A stretch of DNA of 64,000 nt from Salinispora fenicalii (GTDB taxonomy: Bacteria; Actinomycetota; Actinomycetes; Mycobacteriales; Micromonosporaceae), in contig NZ_AZWQ01000010.1 in NCBI RefSeq assembly GCF_000514815.1, positions 216,660 to 280,659 of the forward strand, read 5' to 3'. How positions within the stretch are numbered: the stretch's first letter is position 1; the number at the start of each line of letters is the position of its first letter. The notes beneath the pieces are model-generated. The model saw only the letters and a program-made list of their open reading frames with translations. It searched no databases and had not been told where the DNA came from. This document shows, piece after piece, positions 25,901 through 34,247 of the stretch. The translations under genes were made by a program, and so were the position numbers.

Positions 25901-27827
25901 CAAAGAGGATGAACAGGACGGCGGCGGTCAACGAGGGCCGGGCCAGCCCGGCCCCGGCACCGAAGAGCCCCACCCCGGCGGCGGTTACGGCGTGCGCCCG
26001 CGCCGCACGTTCGGTCCGCGCCGACAACCCGGCCACCCCGATCCCGACCGCCGCCACCACCATCGGCCACGGCGCGGCAGCCCAGCCGAGCTCGAACGAT
26101 GCGGGGACAGCGAGCGCGGTCAGCGCGGCGCCCACCACCGCGAACTCCCGGCGGATACCCGGTGGCAGGGCGACCACGGCAGCGACGGTCAGCAGCAACG
26201 CGCTGGCGGCGAGCTGGCTGGCGGTGGGGATGCCCACCGCGGTGAGCTGGGCTGGGTAGCGGTCGAGGTCAGCGGCCCACGCCGGGAGGGCAGCTCGGAC
26301 CGGGGCCACTCCGGCTCGCAGGGCGCCGGTGGCGACGACGACGCCGCTGATGGTCAACGCGATGGCGGAGGCGAACTGCGGGCCGCGCCGCAGGACAGCC
26401 GGCACCGCGCGTACGACCAGCCCGGTGAGCGCGATGACGGCGGTGATCAGAAGTAGTGCCTGGTCGGGTGCCGCCACCCAGGCGAGCCGGCTCGACGCGC
26501 CGATCACGGCGAGCGTGAGGAGGCCGGTGCCGATGTCGGGCAGTGGTGCGCGGCGGGTCGCCAGCATCCCCGCGCCGGCCACGGTAGCGGCGAGGAGGAG
26601 GGCGGCTCCCGCCCCGACCGTCGCCGGCACGGTGGTCCCCCGCAGCAGCGCGGTGCTGGCGTAGCCGAGGGCAGCCAGTGCGGCGGCGCTGTAGAGGACG
26701 AAGATCAATTCACGGAGCCCGGGCACTGGGCGGACGGCGGAGCCGTCCCCACCGAGCACCTCGTCGGTCGCTGCCCTGCTGTCGGTTCGTCGGCCCGGCC
26801 CCGAACGCTGGCGCGGGGCGACGGGGGTGTCCCGGGGCCGTTCCGGACCGGCTGGGCTTCCAGCCGTGGTCGGGGGTGCTTCGGGCAGGTCCCGGCGGAC
26901 CGGTCGGGCCCTGGTGACGGCGGAGCCGGCCAGCGAGAAGTTCAGGATGGCCACGAGGGCCAGCACCGCGGCCCAGCCCGCCGGAGCGCTGATCCGGTCA
27001 CCGGCGAGCAGCGGCAGGATCGGCTGGAGGGCCAGCACCGTTGCGAATCGTGGTGCGCGGAGTCCGGTCCAGCCGCCGTACGCCAGGGCAATCCCGGCGG
27101 TGACCGCGAAGACGGCTCCGGCGAACACCGTCCTGGACGCGCCGCCAACGTTGGCGACGGACCAGAGCGCGTACCCGGCCAGCGGCACCAGGAGGAGGCC
27201 GACGGCGGAGATGGTCTCGGCGGTGGAGGTGAGGCCGCGTCGGGCCAGCACCGGCGGGGCGAGCAGCATCAGGACCGTCGCGAGGCAGAGCACGCCCAGC
27301 CGGGCGAGGGCGTCCAGGGAGCTGGTGGCGACCGCGGCGAAGACCACCGCGGCGACGCCGAGTAGTAGCGCGCCGAGCCCGAGGGGAATGTTCTGTACCT
27401 CGCGGCTGGAGGCCTCCGGCGGATGCTCGGGGTTGTCGGCGTCGAGCCAGACGGCGGTCGGGGGCGGCGGCTCCTTCGGCCCGGACGAGGTGCCCTGCCT
27501 GGGTACTCGGGGCGGGGGTCCGGGGGGAGCGGTCGGTGGCCGCCGGTCTGGCCGGCGACGCAGCACGCGCCGGGGGCGGGCGGCCTGTTTGACCTCCTCC
27601 TCACCGGCATGCGCGAGGATGTCCCGCTGGAAGAGCGCAGCCTGCATCTTGGCGGCGATCTTCCGCTGTTCGCCGGCGATCTCGGCGTCCCGCGCCTTCA
27701 TTTCCGCGATCGATCGCTCGATCTCCGCCAGGTGCTCGAGCCGCTGCGGCTGTTGTGCGCCGCAGTGCGGGCAGCGGGCGGCGGGCTTCAACTCCCGGCC
27801 GCACGAGGAGCACTGAAAGCTCACCAC
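22929..27827 (-). CDS. giant multi-pass membrane protein with N-terminal zinc ribbon
   Basis: A 1632-residue protein. Residues 1-25 form a CxxC...CxxC zinc ribbon (C6, C9, C19, C22), about 30-75 a charged coiled coil, about 80-145 a proline/arginine-rich linker, and from about 150 to the end there are dozens of Ala/Leu/Val/Gly-rich transmembrane helices in repeating blocks. It resembles the large actinobacterial membrane proteins labelled SCO7613 C-terminal domain-containing; that name is from memory and the function is unknown. GTG at 27827 (or the adjacent GTG at 27824) follows a GGAGG. GC at third positions is high throughout, and this gene rather than the long opposite-strand frames fits coding bias and hydrophobicity. 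Confidence 0.85.
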   Translation of the reverse strand: MVSFQCSSCGRELKPAARCPHCGAQQPQRLEHLAEIERSIAEMKARDAEIAGEQRKIAAKMQAALFQRDILAHAGEEEVKQAARPRRVLRRRPDRRPPTAPPGPPPRVPRQGTSSGPKEPPPPTAVWLDADNPEHPPEASSREVQNIPLGLGALLLGVAAVVFAAVATSSLDALARLGVLCLATVLMLLAPPVLARRGLTSTAETISAVGLLLVPLAGYALWSVANVGGASRTVFAGAVFAVTAGIALAYGGWTGLRAPRFATVLALQPILPLLAGDRISAPAGWAAVLALVAILNFSLAGSAVTRARPVRRDLPEAPPTTAGSPAGPERPRDTPVAPRQRSGPGRRTDSRAATDEVLGGDGSAVRPVPGLRELIFVLYSAAALAALGYASTALLRGTTVPATVGAGAALLLAATVAGAGMLATRRAPLPDIGTGLLTLAVIGASSRLAWVAAPDQALLLITAVIALTGLVVRAVPAVLRRGPQFASAIALTISGVVVATGALRAGVAPVRAALPAWAADLDRYPAQLTAVGIPTASQLAASALLLTVAAVVALPPGIRREFAVVGAALTALAVPASFELGWAAAPWPMVVAAVGIGVAGLSARTERAARAHAVTAAGVGLFGAGAGLARPSLTAAVLFILFAAGVLVAAAPRLRAASAGADLLSGWAAGGAAFALPGAVAAAVAAGPVASSTAPREVTVALLAASFLAVCVTLGYAALVQISHRHLPMPLATGTVLGALVVAAASFGAPATTAADAWVGALLMVAAVLLFFAPSFDARRRSDLLLDGSDLAGAAVTAALVATLVRIAAVLAPGAQLAVAAGLLLVVAVAARALPQQWRRGPVLGLALGGGLVGLLAGGMALRGGVGVLLTSGPIWAGDLSTWPAAPIGGSTWQAPVALALLAIAAAVLLPPPWQHDVSGAAVVLAAIGAPAAFALPWWSPVLVGSLMAAGYGLASVASVEARAAFSRAVVAGVLALHVAGAGLVRPWTTALALGGIALIGVAVATFARALSPPLGTDVDAEGPPPHPAQIGGAATGATLFALPGAVAALAAEFGHSPQVVLIAALATSGLSLAAVLASRRRIPQYLPWASAALVGGATVSALAAILAGLQVGVYAAAAALIGVLAELSRGATEPPVGLAAPTRRWRVSLGGALGRSAGPGTRRWRVDPAAGALAAAALPTALALTSLAPALHMALVEPHRTLGGTWQGPPPELLVPVPAAADPTHVLTALLLTAAATLAAAGFSGGRRSRAVPVILPGAAVTLLITPVALNLAWPASTLAGLTVFTLAMLGLALTPPPALAERARSLRLARMLVFGIGLTAGSAGLAGSLATENLTLVTLGGAVGVGTVAALFGATGHARILGWLFAALMAQLFVLTTGLVAGLSASWSAFGVLAVGAALQVFAATLPRLRRPEAGWEAATVEWSGFAAALIALALAYDSPRHIAALLAAGGAILGVAAARPGRSDIERRILFWGVVVCEVTAWWILMWVADVALPEAYTLPFAALALLVGVLELRRRSEISSWVAYGPALVTAFAPTLAIVLVTETTMLRQVLLLLGAVAVLVFGSLRQQQAPVIVGATATAITAIYALFSLGPWLLLIPAGLLLLVLGASNERRRRAQERLQTALRGMR

Positions 27828-27952
27828 GACACCCCTCCAGCCGCACTGTGGACCTTACTGTCGCAGCATGCCCAATGCTGGCGTGGATTTCGACAGTTGT
27901 CGGCGGGTCCGGGGCGTGGCGCCCTACTCCGTGGAGCGCAGCCGGTGACGGG

Positions 27953-29380
27953 TCATGGGCGGCCCATGCCGCGGTACTCCCAACCAGCCTGAGTCCACAG
28001 TGTGGAGTCGAGGCAGTTGCGGCCGTCAACCACCCGGCGGCCGGCGACCAGGGCGCCGAGCGCGACCGGGTCGGCGTTGCGGAAGTCAGCCCACTCGGTC
28101 AGGACACAGATCAGGTCGGCGCCCGCCACCGCCTCGTTGATGCCCGGCTCGTAAGTCAGCTCGGGTGCCACGGCGCGGGCGCGCTCCATCCCCGCTGGGT
28201 CGTAGACGTGCACGTCAGCGCCGGCCTTGTGGAGCAGCGATGCCACGGCGAGCGCCGGAGCGTCGCGGACGTCGTCGGTGTTGGGCTTGAAGGTCGCACC
28301 AAGCACGCCGATTCGGGTGCCGGAGAGATCGGGGCCGGCCGGGCCGGTGCGTCGGTCGAGGAGGTCGGCGGCGAGTTGGACCACTCGGGTCCGGCGGCGC
28401 AGGTTGATCAGGTCGACTTCGTGCAGGAAGCGCAGCGCCTCGCCGGCGCCCAGTTCCTGGGCCCGGGCCTGGAAAGCGCGGATGTCCTTGGGTAGGCAGG
28501 CCCCACCGAAGCCGAGGCCGGCCTGGAGGAACCGGTTGCCGATTCGGGGGTCGAAGCCGACCGCCCGGGCCAGGTGGGTGACGTCGCCGCCAGCGGCCTC
28601 GCAGACCTCCGCCATGGCGTTGATGAACGAAATCTTGGTCGCCAGGAAAGCATTCGCGGCGACCTTCACCAGCTCCGCGGTGGCGAAGTCGGTGACCACC
28701 ATCGGCACCTCGCGGTCCTCCGTGGCGGCCAGGTCGAAGACGCCCTTGTGCGCGGCGTAGAGCATCCCGTTGGCCCATTCGCTCTTGACGCCGACCACGA
28801 TCCGGTTCGGGCGGAGCACGTCGTCAACGGCGAAGCCCTCCTGGAGGAACTCGGGGCTCCAGGCAACTTCAATGCCGAGATCCGCGGGTGTGTGTTTGCT
28901 CACCAGCCGCTCGACCCACTCCGCGGTGCCGACCGGCACCGTGGACTTGCCGACGATCAGCGCCCGGCGGGTTAGCTGCTGCGCCAGGCTGGTGACGGCC
29001 GCCTCGACGTACGACAGGTCCGCCCCCAGCGCATCGGCCTGCTGCGGGGTGCCGACGCAGATGAAGTGCACGTCCCCGAACTCGGCGACCTCGGCCATGT
29101 CGGTGCTGAAACGTAGCCGCCCGGCGGCGAGGTTGCGCTTGAGTAGCTCGTCCAGGCCGGGCTCGTGGATCGGCACCTCACCCGCGTTGAGCATGGCGAT
29201 CTTGTCGGCGTCCACGTCGAAGCCGAGCACCTCGTAGCCCAGCTCGGCGTAGCAGATCGCGTAGGTCGCGCCGAGATAGCCGGTGCCGAGGAAGGTCACC
29301 CGGGGGCGAGGGGCGCCGGAGGGCGGGGTCACCGCCCCGATCGGTGGTACTGGCTGGGTGTTCGGGTACGGGATCGTCAC
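27953..29380 (-). CDS. ugd: UDP-glucose 6-dehydrogenase
   Basis: NAD-dependent enzyme that oxidises UDP-glucose to UDP-glucuronate, a precursor for cell-envelope or exported polysaccharides. 475 residues from the GTG at 29380. A proline-rich leader (about 1-27) precedes the Rossmann motif GTGYLG at 32-37. The catalytic cysteine lies in GFGGACLPKD, and the C-terminal UDP-binding domain ends the protein. The GTG has GGAGA nine bases upstream; a longer frame to 29509 has no homology. GDP-mannose dehydrogenase is the main alternative in the same family. The 125-bp gap to the upstream-encoded membrane gene shows no clear promoter. Confidence 0.88.
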   Translation of the reverse strand: MTIPYPNTQPVPPIGAVTPPSGAPRPRVTFLGTGYLGATYAICYAELGYEVLGFDVDADKIAMLNAGEVPIHEPGLDELLKRNLAAGRLRFSTDMAEVAEFGDVHFICVGTPQQADALGADLSYVEAAVTSLAQQLTRRALIVGKSTVPVGTAEWVERLVSKHTPADLGIEVAWSPEFLQEGFAVDDVLRPNRIVVGVKSEWANGMLYAAHKGVFDLAATEDREVPMVVTDFATAELVKVAANAFLATKISFINAMAEVCEAAGGDVTHLARAVGFDPRIGNRFLQAGLGFGGACLPKDIRAFQARAQELGAGEALRFLHEVDLINLRRRTRVVQLAADLLDRRTGPAGPDLSGTRIGVLGATFKPNTDDVRDAPALAVASLLHKAGADVHVYDPAGMERARAVAPELTYEPGINEAVAGADLICVLTEWADFRNADPVALGALVAGRRVVDGRNCLDSTLWTQAGWEYRGMGRP

Positions 29381-29626
29381 GCCTGTCTTCTCCGCTCGCA
29401 CTGGCGCCGCTCGTGGCGTCGCTGCCGACCGCGGCGCCTGCCAGGGCACCGAAGGTGGGTTGTTCGGTTGTTGACCATGCACCCGCGCGGGCCGGTCGGT
29501 GCGGCACATCTTGGCCTACGCGGCGGTAACATCGCCCGAGCCCGCTTCGCTATCCTCAGTCTGCGCGGTCCGCGGTCAGATGACGCTACAGACTGCGCAT
29601 GATAGCGGTGAAGAGGAGGGGCCGAC

Positions 29627-30790
29627 ATGGCCGCAGAGCAGGCATTCGACGGCTACCGATTGACGGATGAGCAGCAGGCGGTCCGGGAGGCGGTCCGGGA
29701 GGTCTGTGCGGCGAAGGTGGCACCGCGCGCCGCGGAGGCGGACGAGACCGGTGAGTTTCCGAAGGCGTCCTTCGACGCGTTGCGAGCGGCTGACTTTCAT
29801 GCCCCGCACATCCCCGTCGAGTACGGCGGCGCCGGTGCGGACGCCCTCGCCACAGCCATCGTGATCGAGGAGGTGGCGCGGGCCTGTGCCGCCTCCTCGC
29901 TGATTCCGGCGGTCAACAAGCTGGGCACCATGCCGCTGATCCTGGCCGGCTCCGCGGAGCTGCGGCGGAAGTACCTGACCCAGGTGGCGGCCGGCGATGC
30001 GATGTTCTCGTACTGCCTGTCCGAGCCGGAGGCGGGCAGCGACGCCGCCGCGATGACCACTCGGGCCGTCCGGGAGGGCGATGACTGGGTGCTCAACGGC
30101 GTCAAGCGGTGGATCACCAACGCCGGGGTGTCCGAGTTCTACACGGTCTTCGCCGTGACCGACCCGACCGCCCGGAGCCGGGGCATCTCGGCCTTCGTGG
30201 TCGAGAAGTCCGACCCGGGGGTGAGTTTCGGCGCACCGGAGAAGAAGCTGGGGATCAAGGGCTCGCCGACCCGTGAGGTCTACCTGGACGGCGTCCGCAT
30301 CCCCGCCGACCGCATGATCGGTGCGGAGGGCACCGGCTTCGCCACCGCCATGCAGACCCTGGACCACACCCGGGTCACCATCGCCGCGCAGGCGGTGGGC
30401 ATCGCGCAGGGGGCGCTCGACTACGCCAAGGGGTACGTGCAGGAGCGTCGGCAGTTCGGCAAGCCGGTCTCCGACTTTCAGGGCATCCAGTTCATGCTCG
30501 CGGACATGGGCATGAAGCTGGAGGCGGCGCGGCAGCTGACCTACGCCGCGGCGGGCCGGTCCGAGCGGGGGGACGCGGACCTGACCTACTTCGGCGCGGC
30601 GGCAAAGTGCTTCGCCTCCGACGCCGCCATGGAGATCACCACTGACGCCGTGCAGCTGCTCGGCGGTTACGGCTACACCCGGGACTACCCGGTCGAGCGA
30701 ATGATGCGAGACGCGAAGATCACCCAGATTTACGAAGGTACGAACCAGGTGCAGCGCATCGTCATGGCGCGACAGCTGTTGAAGGGCTAA
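29627..30790 (+). CDS. acyl-CoA dehydrogenase
   Basis: FAD-dependent dehydrogenase that introduces the alpha-beta double bond into acyl-CoA in beta-oxidation or branched-chain catabolism. 387 residues, full length. Visible motifs: CLSEPEAGSDAA (FAD/substrate region, about 125-137), the GGYGYTRDYPVERMMRDAK helix and the IYEGTNQVQR segment with the catalytic glutamate near residue 366. ATG at 29627 follows GAGGAGGGG. Its closest mycobacterial counterpart by position is fadE25, next to purK/purE. Chain-length preference is not visible. Confidence 0.92.
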   Translation: MAAEQAFDGYRLTDEQQAVREAVREVCAAKVAPRAAEADETGEFPKASFDALRAADFHAPHIPVEYGGAGADALATAIVIEEVARACAASSLIPAVNKLGTMPLILAGSAELRRKYLTQVAAGDAMFSYCLSEPEAGSDAAAMTTRAVREGDDWVLNGVKRWITNAGVSEFYTVFAVTDPTARSRGISAFVVEKSDPGVSFGAPEKKLGIKGSPTREVYLDGVRIPADRMIGAEGTGFATAMQTLDHTRVTIAAQAVGIAQGALDYAKGYVQERRQFGKPVSDFQGIQFMLADMGMKLEAARQLTYAAAGRSERGDADLTYFGAAAKCFASDAAMEITTDAVQLLGGYGYTRDYPVERMMRDAKITQIYEGTNQVQRIVMARQLLKG

Positions 30791-30808
30791 CCCCCGGCGG
30801 CCCACACC

Positions 30809-30837
30809 CCCGGCGGGCCGGTTGCCGGCCTGCCGGG
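30809..30837. terminator. bidirectional hairpin after the acyl-CoA dehydrogenase
   Basis: A 13-bp stem (30809-30821 with 30825-30837) with one G-T pair and a 3-nt TTG loop lies between convergent stops at 30790 and 30868. Confidence 0.65.
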
Positions 30838-30867
30838 AGCAGGCAGGACGTGGGCTCGGTTGGTTGG

Positions 30868-31539
30868 TCAGCGCGGCCCGGTCGTGGTCGTCTGCCGGTG
30901 GTTGCCCCGCGGCGGAGTGGACCAGGGGGTCGCGCCGCCGGTCTGCTGGGGTAGCGCTTCGGTCGGGTCGGACTTCGGGTTGCCCAGGGTGGGGTCGGAT
31001 TTCGGCTCGCCCAGGACCGGCTCGGTGCTGTCCCGTTCCGGTGCGGGCGGCCAGTCGTCGAGCAGGGTGTCCGACGGCTCCGGGTTCTCCGCCGCCTCTG
31101 GTTCCGCCTTGGTCGTGGGCCACCGCCGCCAGCGTTGACCGCTGAAGCCGGCGACCAGCAGCAGGAGACCGATCAGGAAGAGCGTCCCGTTCTCCAGCGG
31201 GAGATGCAGCGGTAGCGGGTCGCCGAGGACCGTCCAGTCCGCCGGGATGCGGTCGCGGACAGCGAATGGACTGATGGCCAACCCCAGGTACGGGACGGCG
31301 AGCAGCAGCCCGGCGACGATCGGGCCGATCGGCGAGACGCGCAGTGTGCCGAGGAGTCCGAGCAGGACACCGCCGACGAACAGCCAGACCGCGGGCTCAA
31401 TCAAGTTAGCCGAGTTGAACTGATCGATCTCCACCCAGCGGTTGACGGTGCGCGTCGATCCATCCTGACCGAGAGTGACCAGGATCCACGTGACAGGTGC
31501 CACCACAAGACCCGCGAGGAAGCTCCATAGATGTCGCAT
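30868..31539 (-). CDS. hypothetical four-helix membrane protein
   Basis: 223 residues. About four hydrophobic helices (roughly 4-23, 48-66, 72-94 and 120-138) are followed by a 75-residue acidic, proline-rich cytoplasmic tail holding two near-identical PKSDPT segments. No domain is recognised. Its ATG at 31539 is 23 bp from the divergent thioesterase ATG, and both genes appear leaderless from one symmetric promoter. Function unknown; the shared promoter suggests co-expression with the thioesterase, not necessarily a common pathway. Confidence 0.7.
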   Translation of the reverse strand: MRHLWSFLAGLVVAPVTWILVTLGQDGSTRTVNRWVEIDQFNSANLIEPAVWLFVGGVLLGLLGTLRVSPIGPIVAGLLLAVPYLGLAISPFAVRDRIPADWTVLGDPLPLHLPLENGTLFLIGLLLLVAGFSGQRWRRWPTTKAEPEAAENPEPSDTLLDDWPPAPERDSTEPVLGEPKSDPTLGNPKSDPTEALPQQTGGATPWSTPPRGNHRQTTTTGPR

Positions 31540-31545
31540 CCGCGC

Positions 31546-31555
31546 ACCGTACCGT
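31546..31555. promoter_or_regulatory. overlapping divergent -10 boxes serving two leaderless genes
   Basis: The 10-bp sequence ACCGTACCGT contains TACCGT on the plus strand (31550-31555) and TACGGT on the minus strand (31546-31551), sharing the TA step. The plus box ends seven bases before the thioesterase ATG (31563), the minus box six bases before the membrane-protein ATG (31539). Neither gene has a Shine-Dalgarno sequence. Confidence 0.55.
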
Positions 31556-31562
31556 CTCCGAT

Positions 31563-32081
31563 ATGACCGAGTACCCCGCTACCACCGCACCGGGTCGACC
31601 GACCGCATACTCCCGGGTCACGCTGAGTCGAATCATGACCGCTGTCGATGTGAACCTCTACGGCACCGTGCACGGCGGGGTGCTGATGAAGTTCGTGGAC
31701 GACGTCGCCGGGGCCGCCGCCGCCCGGCACAGCGGCGGGACGGCGGTGACCGCGGCGATCGACGAGATCGTCTTCTCCGAGGCGGTCCGGGTCGGGGACC
31801 TGGTGCACGCCTACGCCCAGGTCAACTGGGCCGGGCAAACCTCGATGGAGGTCGGGGTGCGGGTCACCGCCGAACGGTGGGACTCGGCCGAGGGGGAGCC
31901 GGTACGGGTCGCCACCGCGTACCTCGTCTTCGTCGGCGTTGACGTCGGCGGTAGCCCGCGGCCGGTCCCACCGGTATCCCCGGAGACCGTCGCGGACCAG
32001 CGACGCTTCCGGGAGGCGGAGATCCGGCGGGCGCACCGACTCGCCCGCCGTCGCGCGATCCAGGCGCACCGGGGCGGCTGA
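31563..32081 (+). CDS. acyl-CoA thioesterase, hotdog fold
   Basis: Hydrolyses acyl-CoA thioesters; 172 residues of the cytosolic acyl-CoA hydrolase (YciA/BACH-like) hotdog family. Segments DVNLYGTVHGGVLMKFVDDVAG (about 24-45) and AIDEIVFSEAVRVGDLVHAYAQV carry the family's active-site and CoA-binding residues. The C-terminal 15 residues are arginine-rich. ATG at 31563 from a leaderless transcript; in-frame upstream starts overlap the divergent gene. It precedes acetoacetyl-CoA synthetase by 150 bp, consistent with acyl-CoA pool control. Confidence 0.88.
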   Translation: MTEYPATTAPGRPTAYSRVTLSRIMTAVDVNLYGTVHGGVLMKFVDDVAGAAAARHSGGTAVTAAIDEIVFSEAVRVGDLVHAYAQVNWAGQTSMEVGVRVTAERWDSAEGEPVRVATAYLVFVGVDVGGSPRPVPPVSPETVADQRRFREAEIRRAHRLARRRAIQAHRGG

Positions 32082-32231
32082 GTCGTCGCCGGTCCGCATC
32101 AGTCGAAATCGTCGGCGGGGCAGCGAGGCGCCGGATCGCTCGGGACCGGGTGCGGGCGACGACGCCTCGAGGTAGGGCAAGATGGCGCCACGGCCGTACA
32201 GCGTTGTGCCGGGCCGAGGGAGGGTGGAGCG

Positions 32232-34229
32232 ATGGGTGAGGTGCTGTGGACGCCGCCAGCGGACGTGCGTGAGCGGTCCCGGATCGGAACCTACCTGCGT
32301 TGGCTGCGTACAAACCGGGGGCTTGACTTCGCCGACTACGACGAACTGTGGCGCTGGTCGGTCACCGACCTGCCCGCCTTCTGGCAGTCGATCTGGGACC
32401 ACTTCGAGGTCGTGTCGCACGCCCCGGCCACGGCCACGCTCGCCGAGCGGACCATGCCCGGAGCCCGCTGGTTCCCCGGCGCCACCTTGAACTACGCGGA
32501 GAACGTGCTGCGGATGCCGGGCCGGGGCGACGCCGACCCGGTGGTGATCGCCCACGGGCAGACCCGGCCACCGGTCACCCTCTCCGCCGCTGAGCTGCGG
32601 GAGCAGGTCCGCCGGGTTGCCGCCGGACTACGCCGGCTCGGTGTCGGCGCGGGCGATCGGGTGGCCGCGTACGCGCCGAACATTCCCGAGACGTATGTGC
32701 TGTTGTTGGCCACCGCCAGCCTCGGCGCGATCTTCTCCTCCTGCGCGCCCGAGTTCGGTACCCGGAGCGTGACCGACCGCTGGCAGCAGATCGAGCCGAA
32801 GGTTATGGTCGCCGTTGACGGCTACCGCTATGGCCAGAAGCCGGTTGACCGGCGAGTCGAGGTGGCCGCGATCCGGGCTGCCCTGCCGTCGCTGTCGCAC
32901 ACCGTCAGCATCGCGTACCTCGATCCGGCCGGTCTTCCGCCGGCGGACACGATCGCCTGGGCCGAGCTCGCCGCGGCCACCGACGAGCCGCTCACCTTCA
33001 CCCCGGTGCCCTTCGATCACCCGCTCTACGTGCTCTACTCCTCCGGCACGACGGGCCTGCCCAAGCCGATCGTGCACGGCCACGGCGGCATCCTGCTCGA
33101 GCACCTGAAGATGCTTGCGCTGCACCACGACCTGGGCCCGGCGGACCGGTTCTTCTGGTTCACCACGACCGGCTGGATGATGTGGAACTTCCTCGTCTCC
33201 GGGCCGGCCGTGGGGGCGGCGATCGTGCTCTTCGACGGCGACCCGGGCCATCCCGATCTGGGCACCCTGTGGCGGCTGGCGGAGCGTACCGGCACCACCT
33301 ACCTCGGCACCTCGGCGCCGTTCCTGCTGGCCTGCCGCAAAGCGGGGCTGGTCCCAACCCAGTTCGCCGACCTGTCCACCCTGCGGGGCGTCGGCTCCAC
33401 CGGAGCGCCGCTGCCCGCCGAGGGCTTCCACTGGGTCTACCGGAACGTCGGCAGCGCCCTCCAACTCCAGTCGCTCTCCGGCGGAACCGATGTCTGCACC
33501 GGCTTCGTCGGTGGAACTCCGCTGCTGCCCGTGCACGCGGGCGAGATCGCCTGCCGGGCGCTCGGGGCGAAGGTGGAGGCCCGCTCCGGTGACGGTACCC
33601 CGGTCATCGGTGCGCTGGGTGAGCTGGTGATCACTGAGCCGATGCCGAGCATGCCGGTCGGGTTCTGGGGTGACGCCGACGGCAGCCGGTACCGGGAGGC
33701 GTACTTCGACCGCTACCCCGGCGTCTGGCGGCACGGTGACTGGATCACGATCAACTCGCGGGGTGGCTGCGTCATCACCGGCCGCTCGGACGCGACGTTG
33801 AACCGGGGTGGGGTCCGGCTCGGCACCGCCGAGTTCTATTCGGTCGTGGAAGGGCTGGACGAGGTCGTTGACTCGCTCGTCGTGCACCTGGAGGACGCCG
33901 AGGGCGGTGCTGGTGAGCTGCTTCTGTTCGTGGTGCTCGCCGGAGGCGTGGAGTGGGATGACGAGCTGCGGACGCGGATCTGCCGCGAACTGCGTACGGC
34001 CTTGTCGCCCCGGCACGTGCCCGACGAGATCCATCCGGTCGGGGCCGTTCCACGGACCCTGTCGGCGAAGAAGCTGGAGGTACCGGTCAAGAAGATCCTG
34101 ACCGGTACCCCGGTTGACTCGGCGGCAGCCCGGGGCGCGCTGGCCAACCCGGAGTCGCTGACCGCCTTCGCCGGTCTGGCCCAGCGCCGAGCCACCCACG
34201 ACGACACCGCCGGCGGGCGAGCCCGATGA
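32232..34229 (+). CDS. acetoacetyl-CoA synthetase
   Basis: ATP-dependent ligase of the adenylate-forming superfamily that activates acetoacetate to acetoacetyl-CoA. 665 residues, the normal family length. The AMP-binding P-loop is YSSGTTGLPKP near residue 268, and WMMWNFLVSG and GGTDVC are family signatures. A C-terminal AMP-binding subdomain with the adenylation lysine (RTLSAKKLEVP) closes the protein. ATG at 32232 follows GGGAGGGTGGAG. It may feed polyhydroxybutyrate, isoprenoid or polyketide metabolism; the short-chain thioesterase upstream fits recycling of acyl-CoA. Confidence 0.92.
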   Translation: MGEVLWTPPADVRERSRIGTYLRWLRTNRGLDFADYDELWRWSVTDLPAFWQSIWDHFEVVSHAPATATLAERTMPGARWFPGATLNYAENVLRMPGRGDADPVVIAHGQTRPPVTLSAAELREQVRRVAAGLRRLGVGAGDRVAAYAPNIPETYVLLLATASLGAIFSSCAPEFGTRSVTDRWQQIEPKVMVAVDGYRYGQKPVDRRVEVAAIRAALPSLSHTVSIAYLDPAGLPPADTIAWAELAAATDEPLTFTPVPFDHPLYVLYSSGTTGLPKPIVHGHGGILLEHLKMLALHHDLGPADRFFWFTTTGWMMWNFLVSGPAVGAAIVLFDGDPGHPDLGTLWRLAERTGTTYLGTSAPFLLACRKAGLVPTQFADLSTLRGVGSTGAPLPAEGFHWVYRNVGSALQLQSLSGGTDVCTGFVGGTPLLPVHAGEIACRALGAKVEARSGDGTPVIGALGELVITEPMPSMPVGFWGDADGSRYREAYFDRYPGVWRHGDWITINSRGGCVITGRSDATLNRGGVRLGTAEFYSVVEGLDEVVDSLVVHLEDAEGGAGELLLFVVLAGGVEWDDELRTRICRELRTALSPRHVPDEIHPVGAVPRTLSAKKLEVPVKKILTGTPVDSAAARGALANPESLTAFAGLAQRRATHDDTAGGRAR

Positions 34230-34247
34230 CTGCCCCGACCAGGGATC

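Noticed and set aside
23563..26259. An 898-codon plus-strand frame rich in Ala/Arg/Pro/Thr
   Set aside because: It overlaps the giant membrane-protein gene on the other strand and shows no domain. The minus strand has clear transmembrane periodicity.
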